Below, one piece after another: positions 7,030 to 14,890 of a stretch of DNA of 34,245 nt (its first letter is position 1; the number at the start of each line of letters is the position of its first letter). The translations under genes and the position numbers were made by a program. The DNA lies in NCBI GenBank assembly GCA_902465495.1, contig CABQND010000019.1, forward strand, positions 1 through 34,245, given 5' to 3'. Below the pieces are notes generated by a model. It made no database searches. It was given only the letters and a program-made list of their open reading frames with translations, and had not been told where the DNA came from. The DNA is from an uncultured Eubacteriales bacterium. Lineage in GTDB: Bacteria; Bacillota; Clostridia; Christensenellales; Borkfalkiaceae.

Positions 7030-7241
7030 AGAAATTAGTTTCGGCAACGGTAACGTTGGCGATGGAAGCGGATAAAGATACGATTGCGAAAATTGAGAAA
7101 TTTATCAAGGGTCGCGGAGCGTCTAAAATTGTCTACGAAATCGATGAAAATATTATCGGTGGAATTATTATACAAATCGGTGATATGGTGTTTGACGGTT
7201 CTTTGCGAAGCCGCCTTGACAAAATCAAAGAAAACGTATGA
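7026..7241 (+). CDS. atpH: ATP synthase delta subunit, C-terminal domain only
   Basis: Delta (OSCP) normally has about 175-180 residues: an N-terminal six-helix domain that caps F1 by binding alpha N-termini, and a C-terminal domain that binds subunit b. This gene encodes about 71 residues and matches only the C-terminal domain: VSATVTLAMEADKDTIAKI, then the hallmark ENIIGGIIIQIGD, MVFDGSLRSRLDKI. It starts inside the atpF stop codon (ATGA) with GGAG 8 nt upstream, and atpA begins 18 nt after its stop. There is no room for a missing N-terminal half in another frame, so it is not a simple frameshift of a full-length gene. How the stalk contacts F1 here is unclear. Confidence 0.85.
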   Translation: MKKLVSATVTLAMEADKDTIAKIEKFIKGRGASKIVYEIDENIIGGIIIQIGDMVFDGSLRSRLDKIKENV

Positions 7242-7259
7242 CTTGTGTAGAGGTAGCTT

Positions 7260-8798
7260 ATGATCGATGTAAAAGGAATCGGTAAGAATATCCGTGAAAA
7301 AATTGATAATATTCCCACAAAAAATGATGAACGCTTGTGTGGCAGGATCATTGATTCGGGGGATGGAATCATTCATATTTCGGGTATTCATGAAGTAAAG
7401 TACAACGAGCTTCTTGAAGTGAAGGGAGGATATAAGGCCCTTGCTTTGAATTTGGAGGAGGACAGCGTCGGCGCGGTCCTTTTTTCTGGCGAAGATAAGG
7501 TTCGTTATGGTGATATAGTTTATTCCACCGGCGAAACCGTGCAGATGCGCGTTGGCGAAGAGTTGATTGGCAGGATTGTAGATCCATTGGGTGAACCTTT
7601 GGACGGTCTGACACCATTAAAAACAGAAAAAACTCGACCCGTTGAATTTCCCGCTCCGTCCATTATGGATCGTGGCAAAGTCAATAAACCTTTGCAAACA
7701 GGGATTCTTGCAATTGACAGCATGATTCCGATCGGCCGCGGTCAGCGTGAACTGATCATCGGGGATCGGCAGACGGGCAAAACAGCCATAGCGATTGATA
7801 CCATTTTGAATCAAAAAGGCGAAGACGTTATCTGCATTTATGTATCCATCGGGCAAAAAGCATCGTCTTTGGCAAAAATTGTGCAGACATTGCGCAATGC
7901 CGGGGCAATGGATTATACTTGTATCGTCAGTTCAACAGCGGACGATGCTGTTCCTTTGCAGTATATTGCTCCGTACAGTGGGTGCGCGCTTGCTGAATAT
8001 TTCATGTATCAGGGCAAGGATGTATTGATCGTATACGATGATTTGTCCAAGCATGCTGTGGCGTATCGTACCATGAGCTTGCTTTTAAAGCGTCCTGCAG
8101 GGCGTGAAGCATATCCCGGTGATGTTTTTTATCTGCATTCACGTTTATTGGAGCGCGCGGCAAAACTTTCGGCGGAAAAGGGTGGCGGTTCGATTACCGC
8201 GCTTCCGATTGTTGAAACACTTGCCGGTGATATTTCTGCATATATTCCGACAAATGTCATTTCAATAACAGACGGCCAGATTTATTTGGAAAGCGAATTG
8301 TTTAACAGTGGTGTTCGTCCCGCCGTTAATGTTGGCTTGTCTGTTTCTCGAGTGGGCGGTAGCGCACAGCGTGCGGCAATTCGTCAAATTTCGGGACAGC
8401 TGCGTGTAAATCTTGCGCAATATAGAGAGCTTGCAATTTTTATGCAGTTCGGGTCAGATTTGGACAGTGAGACACAAAAGACGCTCAGTCGCGGTGCAAA
8501 AATGACGGATACTTTAAAACAAAGGCAATATTTGAATTACACCGTGAAAGAAATGATCGTATTGCTTACGGTTGCGCAGAGTGATCTTTCCGACAAGATT
8601 CCGGAAAAGAAGATGACGGCATTCAATGAAGGCTTGCTTGATTATTTAAGAGTAAATGGGACAGCTTTGCTTGATGAAATTAACCCGGATGAGAAGTTGA
8701 CTGATGCACTTCGTGCAAAAATTTTGTCTGTGGCAGAAGAATATATCAATTGTTCTGTGGGCGATGACGGTGAGCGACGTATTGAGTCGGAGGTTTAA
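7260..8798 (+). CDS. atpA: F0F1 ATP synthase subunit alpha
   Basis: Alpha alternates with beta in the F1 hexamer and holds the non-catalytic nucleotide sites. The 512-residue protein has the N-terminal beta-barrel (LCGRIIDSGDGIIHISGI), the P-loop GDRQTGKT (about 168-175), VYDDLSKHAVAYR, the signature PGDVFYLHSRLLERAAKLS, and the arginine-containing SGVRPAVNVGLSVSRVGGSAQ. The C-terminal helical domain is complete. The N-terminal helix that in other enzymes binds delta is still present (MIDVKGIGKNIREKIDNI), which is notable because the delta N-domain is missing. AGAGGT lies before the start. Confidence 0.98.
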   Translation: MIDVKGIGKNIREKIDNIPTKNDERLCGRIIDSGDGIIHISGIHEVKYNELLEVKGGYKALALNLEEDSVGAVLFSGEDKVRYGDIVYSTGETVQMRVGEELIGRIVDPLGEPLDGLTPLKTEKTRPVEFPAPSIMDRGKVNKPLQTGILAIDSMIPIGRGQRELIIGDRQTGKTAIAIDTILNQKGEDVICIYVSIGQKASSLAKIVQTLRNAGAMDYTCIVSSTADDAVPLQYIAPYSGCALAEYFMYQGKDVLIVYDDLSKHAVAYRTMSLLLKRPAGREAYPGDVFYLHSRLLERAAKLSAEKGGGSITALPIVETLAGDISAYIPTNVISITDGQIYLESELFNSGVRPAVNVGLSVSRVGGSAQRAAIRQISGQLRVNLAQYRELAIFMQFGSDLDSETQKTLSRGAKMTDTLKQRQYLNYTVKEMIVLLTVAQSDLSDKIPEKKMTAFNEGLLDYLRVNGTALLDEINPDEKLTDALRAKILSVAEEYINCSVGDDGERRIESEV

Positions 8799-8800
8799 TC

Positions 8801-9661
8801 ATGGCAGATGTCGCTGAGATCCGTCATAGAATAAAAAGCATTGAAGATACGCATCAGATCACAAAAGCGATGGAGCTTATATCGGTGGCAAAAATGCGTA
8901 AGGCGATGCTGAAACATCAGTATAGTGCCGCTTATTTTGATACTGTGCGTTATACTTTGAAAGATATTATGCGACACAGTGCCGATATTCGCAATAAATA
9001 CCTTATGCACAGACCGGATACGCGTACAGCTTATATTGTGATTGCGGGGGATAAGGGGCTTGCTGGTGCTTTTAACAGCAATGTTCTGAATCTCGCTTGG
9101 GAACATATGCAGAAGCGGCCGGTCCATTATGTTGTTACGATCGGGCAAATGGCTCGTGCATTTTTCGAGTCTAAAAAGCAGCAAGTAGATCTTGAATTTA
9201 CGCACGCTGTTACGAATCCGACATTGCATGACGCGCGTGGCATTATGCGCGATATTCTCGAATTGTATGATCGCAATTTGATGGATGAAGTGTTTCTTGT
9301 ATTCACTCGTATGTATTCAACAGTAAAGTATGAGCCGCAGATGGTTAAACTCCTTCCCATAGAAGAAAAGGATATTGAGGCGGATATCAAAACTACGTAT
9401 AGCGGAGAAATTTACTATGATCCTTCGCCTAAGGAAGTTTTAAATGTTCTTGTTCCGCAGTATCTGACGGGAATGATTTATTCCGCACTGATTCATTCTT
9501 CTGCAAGTGAGCATGCAGCGCGAATGCTGGCAATGTCGAATGCAAATAAAAACGCAGATAAGATGTTGGAAGCATTAAATCTTGACTATAACCGTTTGCG
9601 TCAGGGCGCGATCACGACAGAGCTTCTTGATTTGTCATCGGGAAGGTTTTCGAAAAGTTAA
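8801..9661 (+). CDS. atpG: F0F1 ATP synthase subunit gamma
   Basis: Gamma is the central rotor shaft linking the c-ring to the alpha3beta3 head. The 286-residue protein has the N-terminal coiled-coil helix (IRHRIKSIEDTHQITKAMELIS, KMRKA), the Rossmann-like globular middle with IAGDKGLAGAFN, and the C-terminal helix ASEHAARMLAMSNANKNADKMLEAL...YNRLRQGAITTELLDLSSG. In most enzymes the last part reads RQ.xITxEL.EIvsGA; the ending here is slightly diverged but the length is normal. The ribosome binding site GGAGG lies inside the end of atpA, 2 nt before the gap between the two genes. Confidence 0.97.
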   Translation: MADVAEIRHRIKSIEDTHQITKAMELISVAKMRKAMLKHQYSAAYFDTVRYTLKDIMRHSADIRNKYLMHRPDTRTAYIVIAGDKGLAGAFNSNVLNLAWEHMQKRPVHYVVTIGQMARAFFESKKQQVDLEFTHAVTNPTLHDARGIMRDILELYDRNLMDEVFLVFTRMYSTVKYEPQMVKLLPIEEKDIEADIKTTYSGEIYYDPSPKEVLNVLVPQYLTGMIYSALIHSSASEHAARMLAMSNANKNADKMLEALNLDYNRLRQGAITTELLDLSSGRFSKS

Positions 9662-9684
9662 TTTAAATTGAAGGTAAGTAATCT

Positions 9685-11076
9685 ATGGTAAAACCCGGTA
9701 AGATCAACCAGATTATCGGTCCGGTGGTAGATGTCCTGTTTGAGGGAGCAATGCCGCCGGTCTATGAAAAATTGTGCGTACAGGACTCAAGCGTTACCTT
9801 GGAGGTTTTTTCGCATATACGGAAAGGTGTTGTACGCTGTATAGCGCTTACAGCGACAGAAGGATTATATCGCGGAATGACTGTTTTAGACACGGGTTCG
9901 CAAATTAGTGTGCCTGTGGGAGAAGGCGTTTTGGGCAGGGTCCTCAATGTGCTTGGAGAACCGATCGATAATAAGGGTGAAGTGAAAGCGGAAACGCATT
10001 GGAACATTCACCGTAAGCCTCCCGCATTTTACGATCAAAGTCCGTCAACGGAAATTTTTGAGACGGGCATCAAAGTCATCGATTTGATTGCGCCATATAG
10101 TAAAGGCGGTAAGATCGGACTGTTCGGCGGCGCAGGTGTGGGTAAAACCGTGTTGATCATGGAACTCATGCATAATATATCCAAAGAGCATGGAGGATAT
10201 TCCATATTTACGGGTGTGGGCGAACGTTCCCGTGAAGGAAACGACATGATCTCGGATATGGAAGAATCAGGTGTTATTGGCAATACGGCGCTGGTATACG
10301 GGCAAATGAACGAACCGCCCGGAAGTCGTATGCGTACTGCATTTACGGGGCTTACGATTGCAGAATATTTTCGGGATGTAAAGCGCCGAGATGTATTGTT
10401 ATTCATCGACAATATTTACCGTTATATTCAAGCAGGAAGCGAAGTTTCCGCATTGCTTGGCAGAATGCCTTCGGCGGTAGGTTATCAGCCTACGTTGGCG
10501 ACAGAAATGGGATTGTTGCAGGAACGTATTGCGAGTACGCGCAGAGGTTCCATTACTTCCATACAAGCGGTTTATGTCCCTGCGGATGATATTACCGACC
10601 CTGCGCCGGCGGCAATTTTCTCGCATCTCGATGCGACGACGGTTTTATCCCGTAAGGTTGTTGAAATGGGGATTTATCCTGCGGTTGATCCGCTTGAATC
10701 TACATCACGTATATTAGATCCTCAAATCGTCGGAAGAGAACATTATGATGTGGCAAATCGTGTAATCGCGACATTGCAGCGTTATAAAGAATTGCAGGAT
10801 ATCATCGCGATTCTCGGTATGGACGAATTGTCCGAAGAAGACAAGAACGCGGTATTCCGTGCACGCAAGATTCAAAAATTTATGTCGCAGCCTTTTTCGG
10901 TGTCCAAAATCTATACAGGTCTGGAAGGCCGCTATGTTCCGTTGCAGGCGACAATTGAAAGTTTTAAAACCATACTCTCCGGAGATGTCGACGATCTTCC
11001 CGAAAATGCATTCTTTAACGTTGGCGATATCGATGAGGTAAAGGCGAAAGCTCGTACAATGAAAGCGGATTCGTAA
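9685..11076 (+). CDS. atpD: F0F1 ATP synthase subunit beta
   Basis: Beta carries the catalytic ATP sites. The 463-residue protein has the P-loop GGAGVGKT (148-155, catalytic K154), GVGERSREGNDM with the catalytic Glu, the Walker B strand LLFIDN, SALLGRMPSAVGYQPTLATEMG, and the lever motif DELSEED intact near residue 376. Small departures from the usual sequence are NIYRYIQAGSEV where NIFRFTQAGSEV is common, and GERSREG for GERTREG. None removes a catalytic residue. It lies between atpG and atpC in the standard order. Confidence 0.98.
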   Translation: MVKPGKINQIIGPVVDVLFEGAMPPVYEKLCVQDSSVTLEVFSHIRKGVVRCIALTATEGLYRGMTVLDTGSQISVPVGEGVLGRVLNVLGEPIDNKGEVKAETHWNIHRKPPAFYDQSPSTEIFETGIKVIDLIAPYSKGGKIGLFGGAGVGKTVLIMELMHNISKEHGGYSIFTGVGERSREGNDMISDMEESGVIGNTALVYGQMNEPPGSRMRTAFTGLTIAEYFRDVKRRDVLLFIDNIYRYIQAGSEVSALLGRMPSAVGYQPTLATEMGLLQERIASTRRGSITSIQAVYVPADDITDPAPAAIFSHLDATTVLSRKVVEMGIYPAVDPLESTSRILDPQIVGREHYDVANRVIATLQRYKELQDIIAILGMDELSEEDKNAVFRARKIQKFMSQPFSVSKIYTGLEGRYVPLQATIESFKTILSGDVDDLPENAFFNVGDIDEVKAKARTMKADS

Positions 11077-11102
11077 AATGAAAAACAGGGAGGGGTGAAC
11101 AA

Positions 11103-11513
11103 ATGAATAAATTTTTTTTGGAGATCATCACTCCTGAAAAAACATTTTTTCGCGGTGAAGTGGAAAGTGTAAATATACCATCGATCGGTGGTTCTTGCAC
11201 GATACTTGCGGGACATCAGCCGATGGTATTTGCGACTGAGCCGGGTTCGCTTTTAATTACAGCGGACGGGGTTACCCGCGAAGCATTTATGAGCGAAGGA
11301 TTTGTTGAAGTCCGTCCGGATGAGACAGTGGCTTTTTCGGAAGCGGTGGAGTGGCCGGAGGATATCAATGAACGGCGTGCTGCGGAGGCGCGCGAGCGTG
11401 CAGAAGAGCAATTGCGGCGAAACCGTAGCGCAGCCGAGTACCGATTGAATCGTGCGGCACTGCAGCGTGCATTTGCGCGGCTGCGTGTAAAAAATCACAA
11501 CCATATGCAATAA
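11103..11513 (+). CDS. atpC: F0F1 ATP synthase subunit epsilon
   Basis: Epsilon sits on the rotor with gamma and can inhibit ATP hydrolysis through its C-terminal helices. The 136-residue protein has the N-terminal beta-sandwich (FFLEIITPEKTFFRGEVESVNIPSIGGSCTIL, with G-H-Q-P at the conserved turn) and an Arg/Glu/Ala-rich helical hairpin at the end (EARERAEEQLRRNRSAAEYRLNRAAL). The conserved strand with SEGFVEVRPDETVAF is present. A strong AGGGAGGGG ribosome binding site precedes it. It closes the operon and is followed by a hairpin. Confidence 0.95.
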   Translation: MNKFFLEIITPEKTFFRGEVESVNIPSIGGSCTILAGHQPMVFATEPGSLLITADGVTREAFMSEGFVEVRPDETVAFSEAVEWPEDINERRAAEARERAEEQLRRNRSAAEYRLNRAALQRAFARLRVKNHNHMQ

Positions 11514-11517
11514 TAGA

Positions 11518-11545
11518 AAGGAGGAGCGCTATTGCGTTCCTCCTT
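11518..11545 (+). terminator. Hairpin after atpC, probable terminator
   Basis: AAGGAGGAGCGC (11518-11529) pairs with GCGTTCCTCCTT (11534-11545) through 12 pairs including one G-T, with a 4-nt loop. The T-run after it is weak (GTATATTTT), so termination may be partial. Confidence 0.65.
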
Positions 11546-11561
11546 GTATATTTTAAAGTGC

Positions 11562-11590
11562 TTTACAAAATTTAAAAAATATGGTAAAAT
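11562..11590 (+). promoter_or_regulatory. Promoter of nrdR
   Basis: TTTACA (11562-11567), a 17-nt spacer and TAAAAT (11585-11590) lie between the atp terminator and nrdR. Confidence 0.65.
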
Positions 11591-11660
11591 ATAGTTAAAA
11601 TAAGTATCGGGTTGCGGCATTTTTGAATACCGATCGGCCCGGCAAGCACAGGAGAACCAT

Positions 11661-12146
11661 ATGAAATGTATGTACTGCGGCTGTCTTGAAAGTAAGGTGA
11701 TCGATAGCCGTTCGACGGATGAGGGCAGAACAATTCGCCGCCGTAGGGAATGTATTCAGTGCGGCAGACGCTTTACAACATACGAAACGATTGAAACTAC
11801 GCCGGTGCTTGTAGTGAAAAACGGTGGCAACAGACAGGCATTTGATCCGAATAAATTGAAAAACGGGATTATTAAAGCTTGTGAAAAAAGGCCTGTTTCG
11901 ATGTCAAAGATTGATAAGCTTGTTGATGACATTAAAAAGCAGGTATATAATTCCTTGGAGCAAGAAATCACATCAAAAAAACTGGGCGAAATGGTAATGG
12001 ATGGGCTGAAAGATATTGACGAAGTTGCGTACGTGCGCTATGCGTCGGTGTATCGCCAGTTTACGGATATTTCATCATTCATGACCGAGCTGGAAGCGCT
12101 CATGAATGAGAATAAAACCAAACAATCACTGAAGAAGCCCGAATGA
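11661..12146 (+). CDS. nrdR: Transcriptional repressor NrdR
   Basis: NrdR represses ribonucleotide reductase genes in response to dATP/ATP. The 161-residue protein is complete. The N-terminal zinc ribbon is MKCMYCGC...RRRRECIQCGRRFTTYE (CxxC pair near 3-6 and 31-34), followed by the ATP-cone domain starting TTPVLVVKNGGNRQAFDPNKL and ending near DEVAYVRYASVYRQF. AGGAG lies upstream. No ribonucleotide reductase gene is in the window, and I did not find a convincing NrdR box. Its last codons form the left arm of a terminator. Confidence 0.97.
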   Translation: MKCMYCGCLESKVIDSRSTDEGRTIRRRRECIQCGRRFTTYETIETTPVLVVKNGGNRQAFDPNKLKNGIIKACEKRPVSMSKIDKLVDDIKKQVYNSLEQEITSKKLGEMVMDGLKDIDEVAYVRYASVYRQFTDISSFMTELEALMNENKTKQSLKKPE

Positions 12147-12158
12147 GGGCTTCTTTTT
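12133..12158 (+). terminator. Terminator overlapping the end of nrdR
   Basis: AGAAGCCC (12133-12140) pairs with GGGCTTCT (12147-12154), followed by TTTT. The left arm is inside nrdR coding sequence and the nrdR stop lies in the loop, so ribosomes finishing nrdR could influence folding. Confidence 0.75.
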
Positions 12159-12171
12159 GCAGGGAGGAAAA

Positions 12172-13227
12172 ATGCGCCGTAAAGTAAATGTCGGTAGTGT
12201 TGCCGTCGGTGGCGGTACGCCCGTAAAAATTCAATCAATGACAACAACCCACACGTCGGAAACCGAAGCGACACTTGCGCAGATTTCTCGACTTTATGAA
12301 GCAGGGTGTGAGATTGTGCGTGTAGCCGTTCGTGATGAGGCGGATGCGCGCGCAATAAAAGTGATCAAAAATTCCTCGCCTTTGCCTGTCGTGGCAGATA
12401 TTCATTTTTCTTCTGCGCTTGCGATTCTGTCTGTTGAAAATGGAGCAGACAAAATTCGCATCAATCCGGGAAATATTGGCGGTGAAGCGCAGATGCAGGC
12501 AGTAGCAGATTGCGTGCGCGCACATAATATTCCTGTACGAGTGGGTGCGAATACAGGAAGCATTGAGAAGCATTTTTTAGAAAAATACGGTAAGAGTGCG
12601 AATGCTCTTGTGGAAAGTGCGCTTTCAAATGCGGCTATTCTTGAAAAGTATGGGGTTCAGGACATTGTTATTTCCGTCAAGGCGTCTTCTGTACCGCTGA
12701 CGGTGGAAGCGTATCGTTTGCTGGCGGCGAAGACAGATTATCCTCTTCATGTCGGTGTTACCGAGGCGGGAACAAAAGAGAGTGGAATCGTAAAGAGCAG
12801 TATCGGTATAGGGACGCTGCTGCTGGACGGGATCGGTGATACGATCCGGGTATCGTTGACAGATGATCCGGTTGAAGAAGTGTATGCCGCCAAACGCATA
12901 CTCCGCGCGTGTGGATTGGAAAAGGAGTATGTAGAAGTGATCGCTTGTCCCACCTGCGGGCGTTGTGAGTGGAACAGCATGCGGCTTGCGCAGGAAGTAG
13001 AGGCGCGCATGTTCGGTGTGCGTAAAAAATTAAAGCTTGCCGTGATGGGCTGTGTTGTGAACGGACCCGGAGAGGCGAAAGATTGCGATCTTGGCATTGC
13101 CGGGGGAAAAGATAAATGTGTGCTGTTTCGTCACGGTGAGCCGTTTTGTACAGTTGCGGCGGCGGAGGCGGAGCAGACATTTCTGCGTGAAATTGAAAAA
13201 ATTCTGGAAGGAAAGGAGAAAGAATGA
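12172..13227 (+). CDS. ispG: 4-hydroxy-3-methylbut-2-enyl diphosphate synthase
   Basis: IspG (GcpE) converts 2-C-methyl-D-erythritol 2,4-cyclodiphosphate to HMBPP in the MEP isoprenoid pathway, using a [4Fe-4S] cluster. The 351-residue protein shows the TIM-barrel start VNVGSVAVGGGTPVKIQSMT, RINPGNIGG, and the cluster-binding C-terminal region CPTCGRCEWN and GCVVNGPGEAKDCDLGIAGG. A strong GGGAGG (12162-12167) points to the ATG at 12172 instead of the earlier in-frame start at 12157. The stop overlaps the next start by ATGA. In many Firmicutes dxr and rseP precede this gene; here nrdR does. Confidence 0.97.
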   Translation: MRRKVNVGSVAVGGGTPVKIQSMTTTHTSETEATLAQISRLYEAGCEIVRVAVRDEADARAIKVIKNSSPLPVVADIHFSSALAILSVENGADKIRINPGNIGGEAQMQAVADCVRAHNIPVRVGANTGSIEKHFLEKYGKSANALVESALSNAAILEKYGVQDIVISVKASSVPLTVEAYRLLAAKTDYPLHVGVTEAGTKESGIVKSSIGIGTLLLDGIGDTIRVSLTDDPVEEVYAAKRILRACGLEKEYVEVIACPTCGRCEWNSMRLAQEVEARMFGVRKKLKLAVMGCVVNGPGEAKDCDLGIAGGKDKCVLFRHGEPFCTVAAAEAEQTFLREIEKILEGKEKE

Positions 13228-14786
13228 CGCAGGAAGAATTTTTATCGCGCGTGCATGAGCTTGAAGGGTTAAAGCATGCCGTGTTGAACAAAATTACATT
13301 GGATAGGCGAACGCGACGCTGTATCTTTACGTTGATTACTGATCTTCCTTATTCACAAGAAGATGAGACTATGGCGGAGCGAATTGTTCGTGAAGCGGTC
13401 AATTCTTCGTTGGAAACAGGTCTTGTGCTTCGTAAAGTGGTTGCGGATCCGCAACTAATCACGCATAAGATCGTCGAATATCTTGCAGAAAATCATCGAG
13501 CTGCAGCGGCATGCATTCGTGCCGAGGATATCGAGGTAAAGCTCGGGGATGTTATTGAATTTTCTTTTGGGGTAGACGACGCGGAGCGCGGATTTTTTGA
13601 AAAAAACGGAGAATTAATGCCGCGAGTGGAGAAAATGCTGGGACGCAATTTCTGTAACACGTTCAAGGGAAATTTGTTCTATAAGGATAAAGGTGGTATT
13701 GTCGAGGACACGGAAGAAGAGGAAGAGGAGGTGTTTGACTATCGTCCGGCACGCGCCTTTCCTGTTGTAAACTTTGAAACGATCGATGAGGCGAATGTTC
13801 CTAAAGTTGCAACATATCTTTCTGATTGCGATTTTGCAAGTAACATGCTTACCGTATGCGGTGAGATTACGTATATTCAGGAGCGCGAAACAAAGCCAAA
13901 AACGGATGATACCGGCGCGATCATAAAGCCAGGAAAGCCGTATATTCGATTTACGATCGCTGATGCAACGGGTAAAATAGCGTTTTCGTATTTTCCTCGA
14001 AAAAAAACAGAGGAAAAGATCCGTGCTTTAAAAGCAGGAGATTGGATTGTTTGCACGGGGGCAAACGAACTTTTTAATGACAGATTAAGTTTTACTGCAA
14101 AATTTATTAACCGCGGTTCTGCGCCGGAAGGTTTTGTGCCCGAAAAGCGTGCAGGGAAAGCGACTCCTGTTCGGTACAGCAAAGTTTCTCCCGAGAAATT
14201 GACTGACTATACGCAGTTGAATTTATTTGAACAAAGTACTTTGCCAGAAGATCTTGTCAATAATACTTTTGTAGTATTCGACTTGGAAACGACCGGGCTT
14301 GTAAATACTCCGACGGGCGGAAAAATGGATGCGATTACGGAGATCGGCGCGGTCAAAATTATTGGCGGAGAGATTCGTGAACGTTTTACGACATTGGTCG
14401 ATCCTGAGCGCAAACTGGATGAAGAGATCGTAAAATTGACCGGAATTACGGATGAAATGTTGAAAGGCGCGCCGAAGATAGCAGAAGTTATACCGGATTT
14501 TTACAAGTTTTGCGACGGGTGCCTGCTTGTCGGGCATAATGTGCAATTCGACTATAAATTTGTTCAGTATTACAGCGCGCAGGAAGAATATGTCTTTGAA
14601 CATAAAACGTATGACACAGTGTCTCTTGCGCAAAGCATGTTGTTTTTGTCTAATTATAAGCTGAATACAGTAGCGGATTACTTTGGAATTGCGTTTAATC
14701 ATCACCGTGCGTGGGATGATGCTCTTACAACGGCAAAAATCTTTATAGAGCTTATAAAGATGAAAAAATGCTTGCCAAAAGCGTAA
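13224..14786 (+). CDS. PolC-like N-terminal/OB/exonuclease protein lacking polymerase
   Basis: Full PolC is about 1,430 residues; this complete gene is 520. The N-terminal part resembles the PolC N-terminal domain (LEGLKHAVLNKITLDRRT; FKGNLFYKDKGG), followed by an acidic linker (about 160-175) and an OB-fold (about 205-308, RFTIADATGKIAFSYFPRK). Next comes a short linker holding QLNLF (331-335), then a DEDDh 3'-5' exonuclease: FDLETTG with D353/E355, GHNVQFD with D443, and HRAWDD with H494/D499. The PHP domain that flanks the exonuclease in PolC, and the whole polymerase, are absent. It sits at polC's usual place after ispG, overlapping it by ATGA. The next gene has its own promoter. A proofreading or repair nuclease acting at the replisome is my inference. 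Confidence 0.82.
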   Translation: MTQEEFLSRVHELEGLKHAVLNKITLDRRTRRCIFTLITDLPYSQEDETMAERIVREAVNSSLETGLVLRKVVADPQLITHKIVEYLAENHRAAAACIRAEDIEVKLGDVIEFSFGVDDAERGFFEKNGELMPRVEKMLGRNFCNTFKGNLFYKDKGGIVEDTEEEEEEVFDYRPARAFPVVNFETIDEANVPKVATYLSDCDFASNMLTVCGEITYIQERETKPKTDDTGAIIKPGKPYIRFTIADATGKIAFSYFPRKKTEEKIRALKAGDWIVCTGANELFNDRLSFTAKFINRGSAPEGFVPEKRAGKATPVRYSKVSPEKLTDYTQLNLFEQSTLPEDLVNNTFVVFDLETTGLVNTPTGGKMDAITEIGAVKIIGGEIRERFTTLVDPERKLDEEIVKLTGITDEMLKGAPKIAEVIPDFYKFCDGCLLVGHNVQFDYKFVQYYSAQEEYVFEHKTYDTVSLAQSMLFLSNYKLNTVADYFGIAFNHHRAWDDALTTAKIFIELIKMKKCLPKA

Positions 14787-14800
14787 GTATATGGTATAAT
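14772..14800 (+). promoter_or_regulatory. Promoter of the rimP-nusA-infB operon
   Basis: TTGCCA (14772-14777), a 17-nt spacer and consensus TATAAT (14795-14800). The -35 box lies inside the last codons of the PolC-like gene. Confidence 0.75.
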
Positions 14801-14827
14801 TAGCATACTGAATAATGAATGCTGGAA

Positions 14828-14859
14828 TTGAGAGTGGGTCACCGCTCTCAAATCTTTTT
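14828..14859 (+). terminator. Leader hairpin with T-run before rimP (attenuator-like)
   Basis: TTGAGAGTG (14828-14836) pairs with CGCTCTCAA (14843-14851) around loop GGTCAC, followed by ATCTTTTT. It lies downstream of the promoter and before rimP, so it could act as a leader attenuator or as a terminator for read-through from the PolC-like gene. Confidence 0.65.
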
Positions 14860-14890
14860 ATGTACAGGTATTTTGCCTGAAGAGGTGGGC

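Noticed and set aside
7011..7241. atpH as a frameshifted full-length delta subunit
   Set aside because: atpF is full length and its stop overlaps the atpH start, so there is no room for a missing N-terminal half in any frame.
14787..14890. The rest of polC continuing downstream in another frame
   Set aside because: Only about 100 nt separate the stop from rimP, and this holds a promoter -10 box, a hairpin and a ribosome binding site. No PHP or polymerase sequence is found there.
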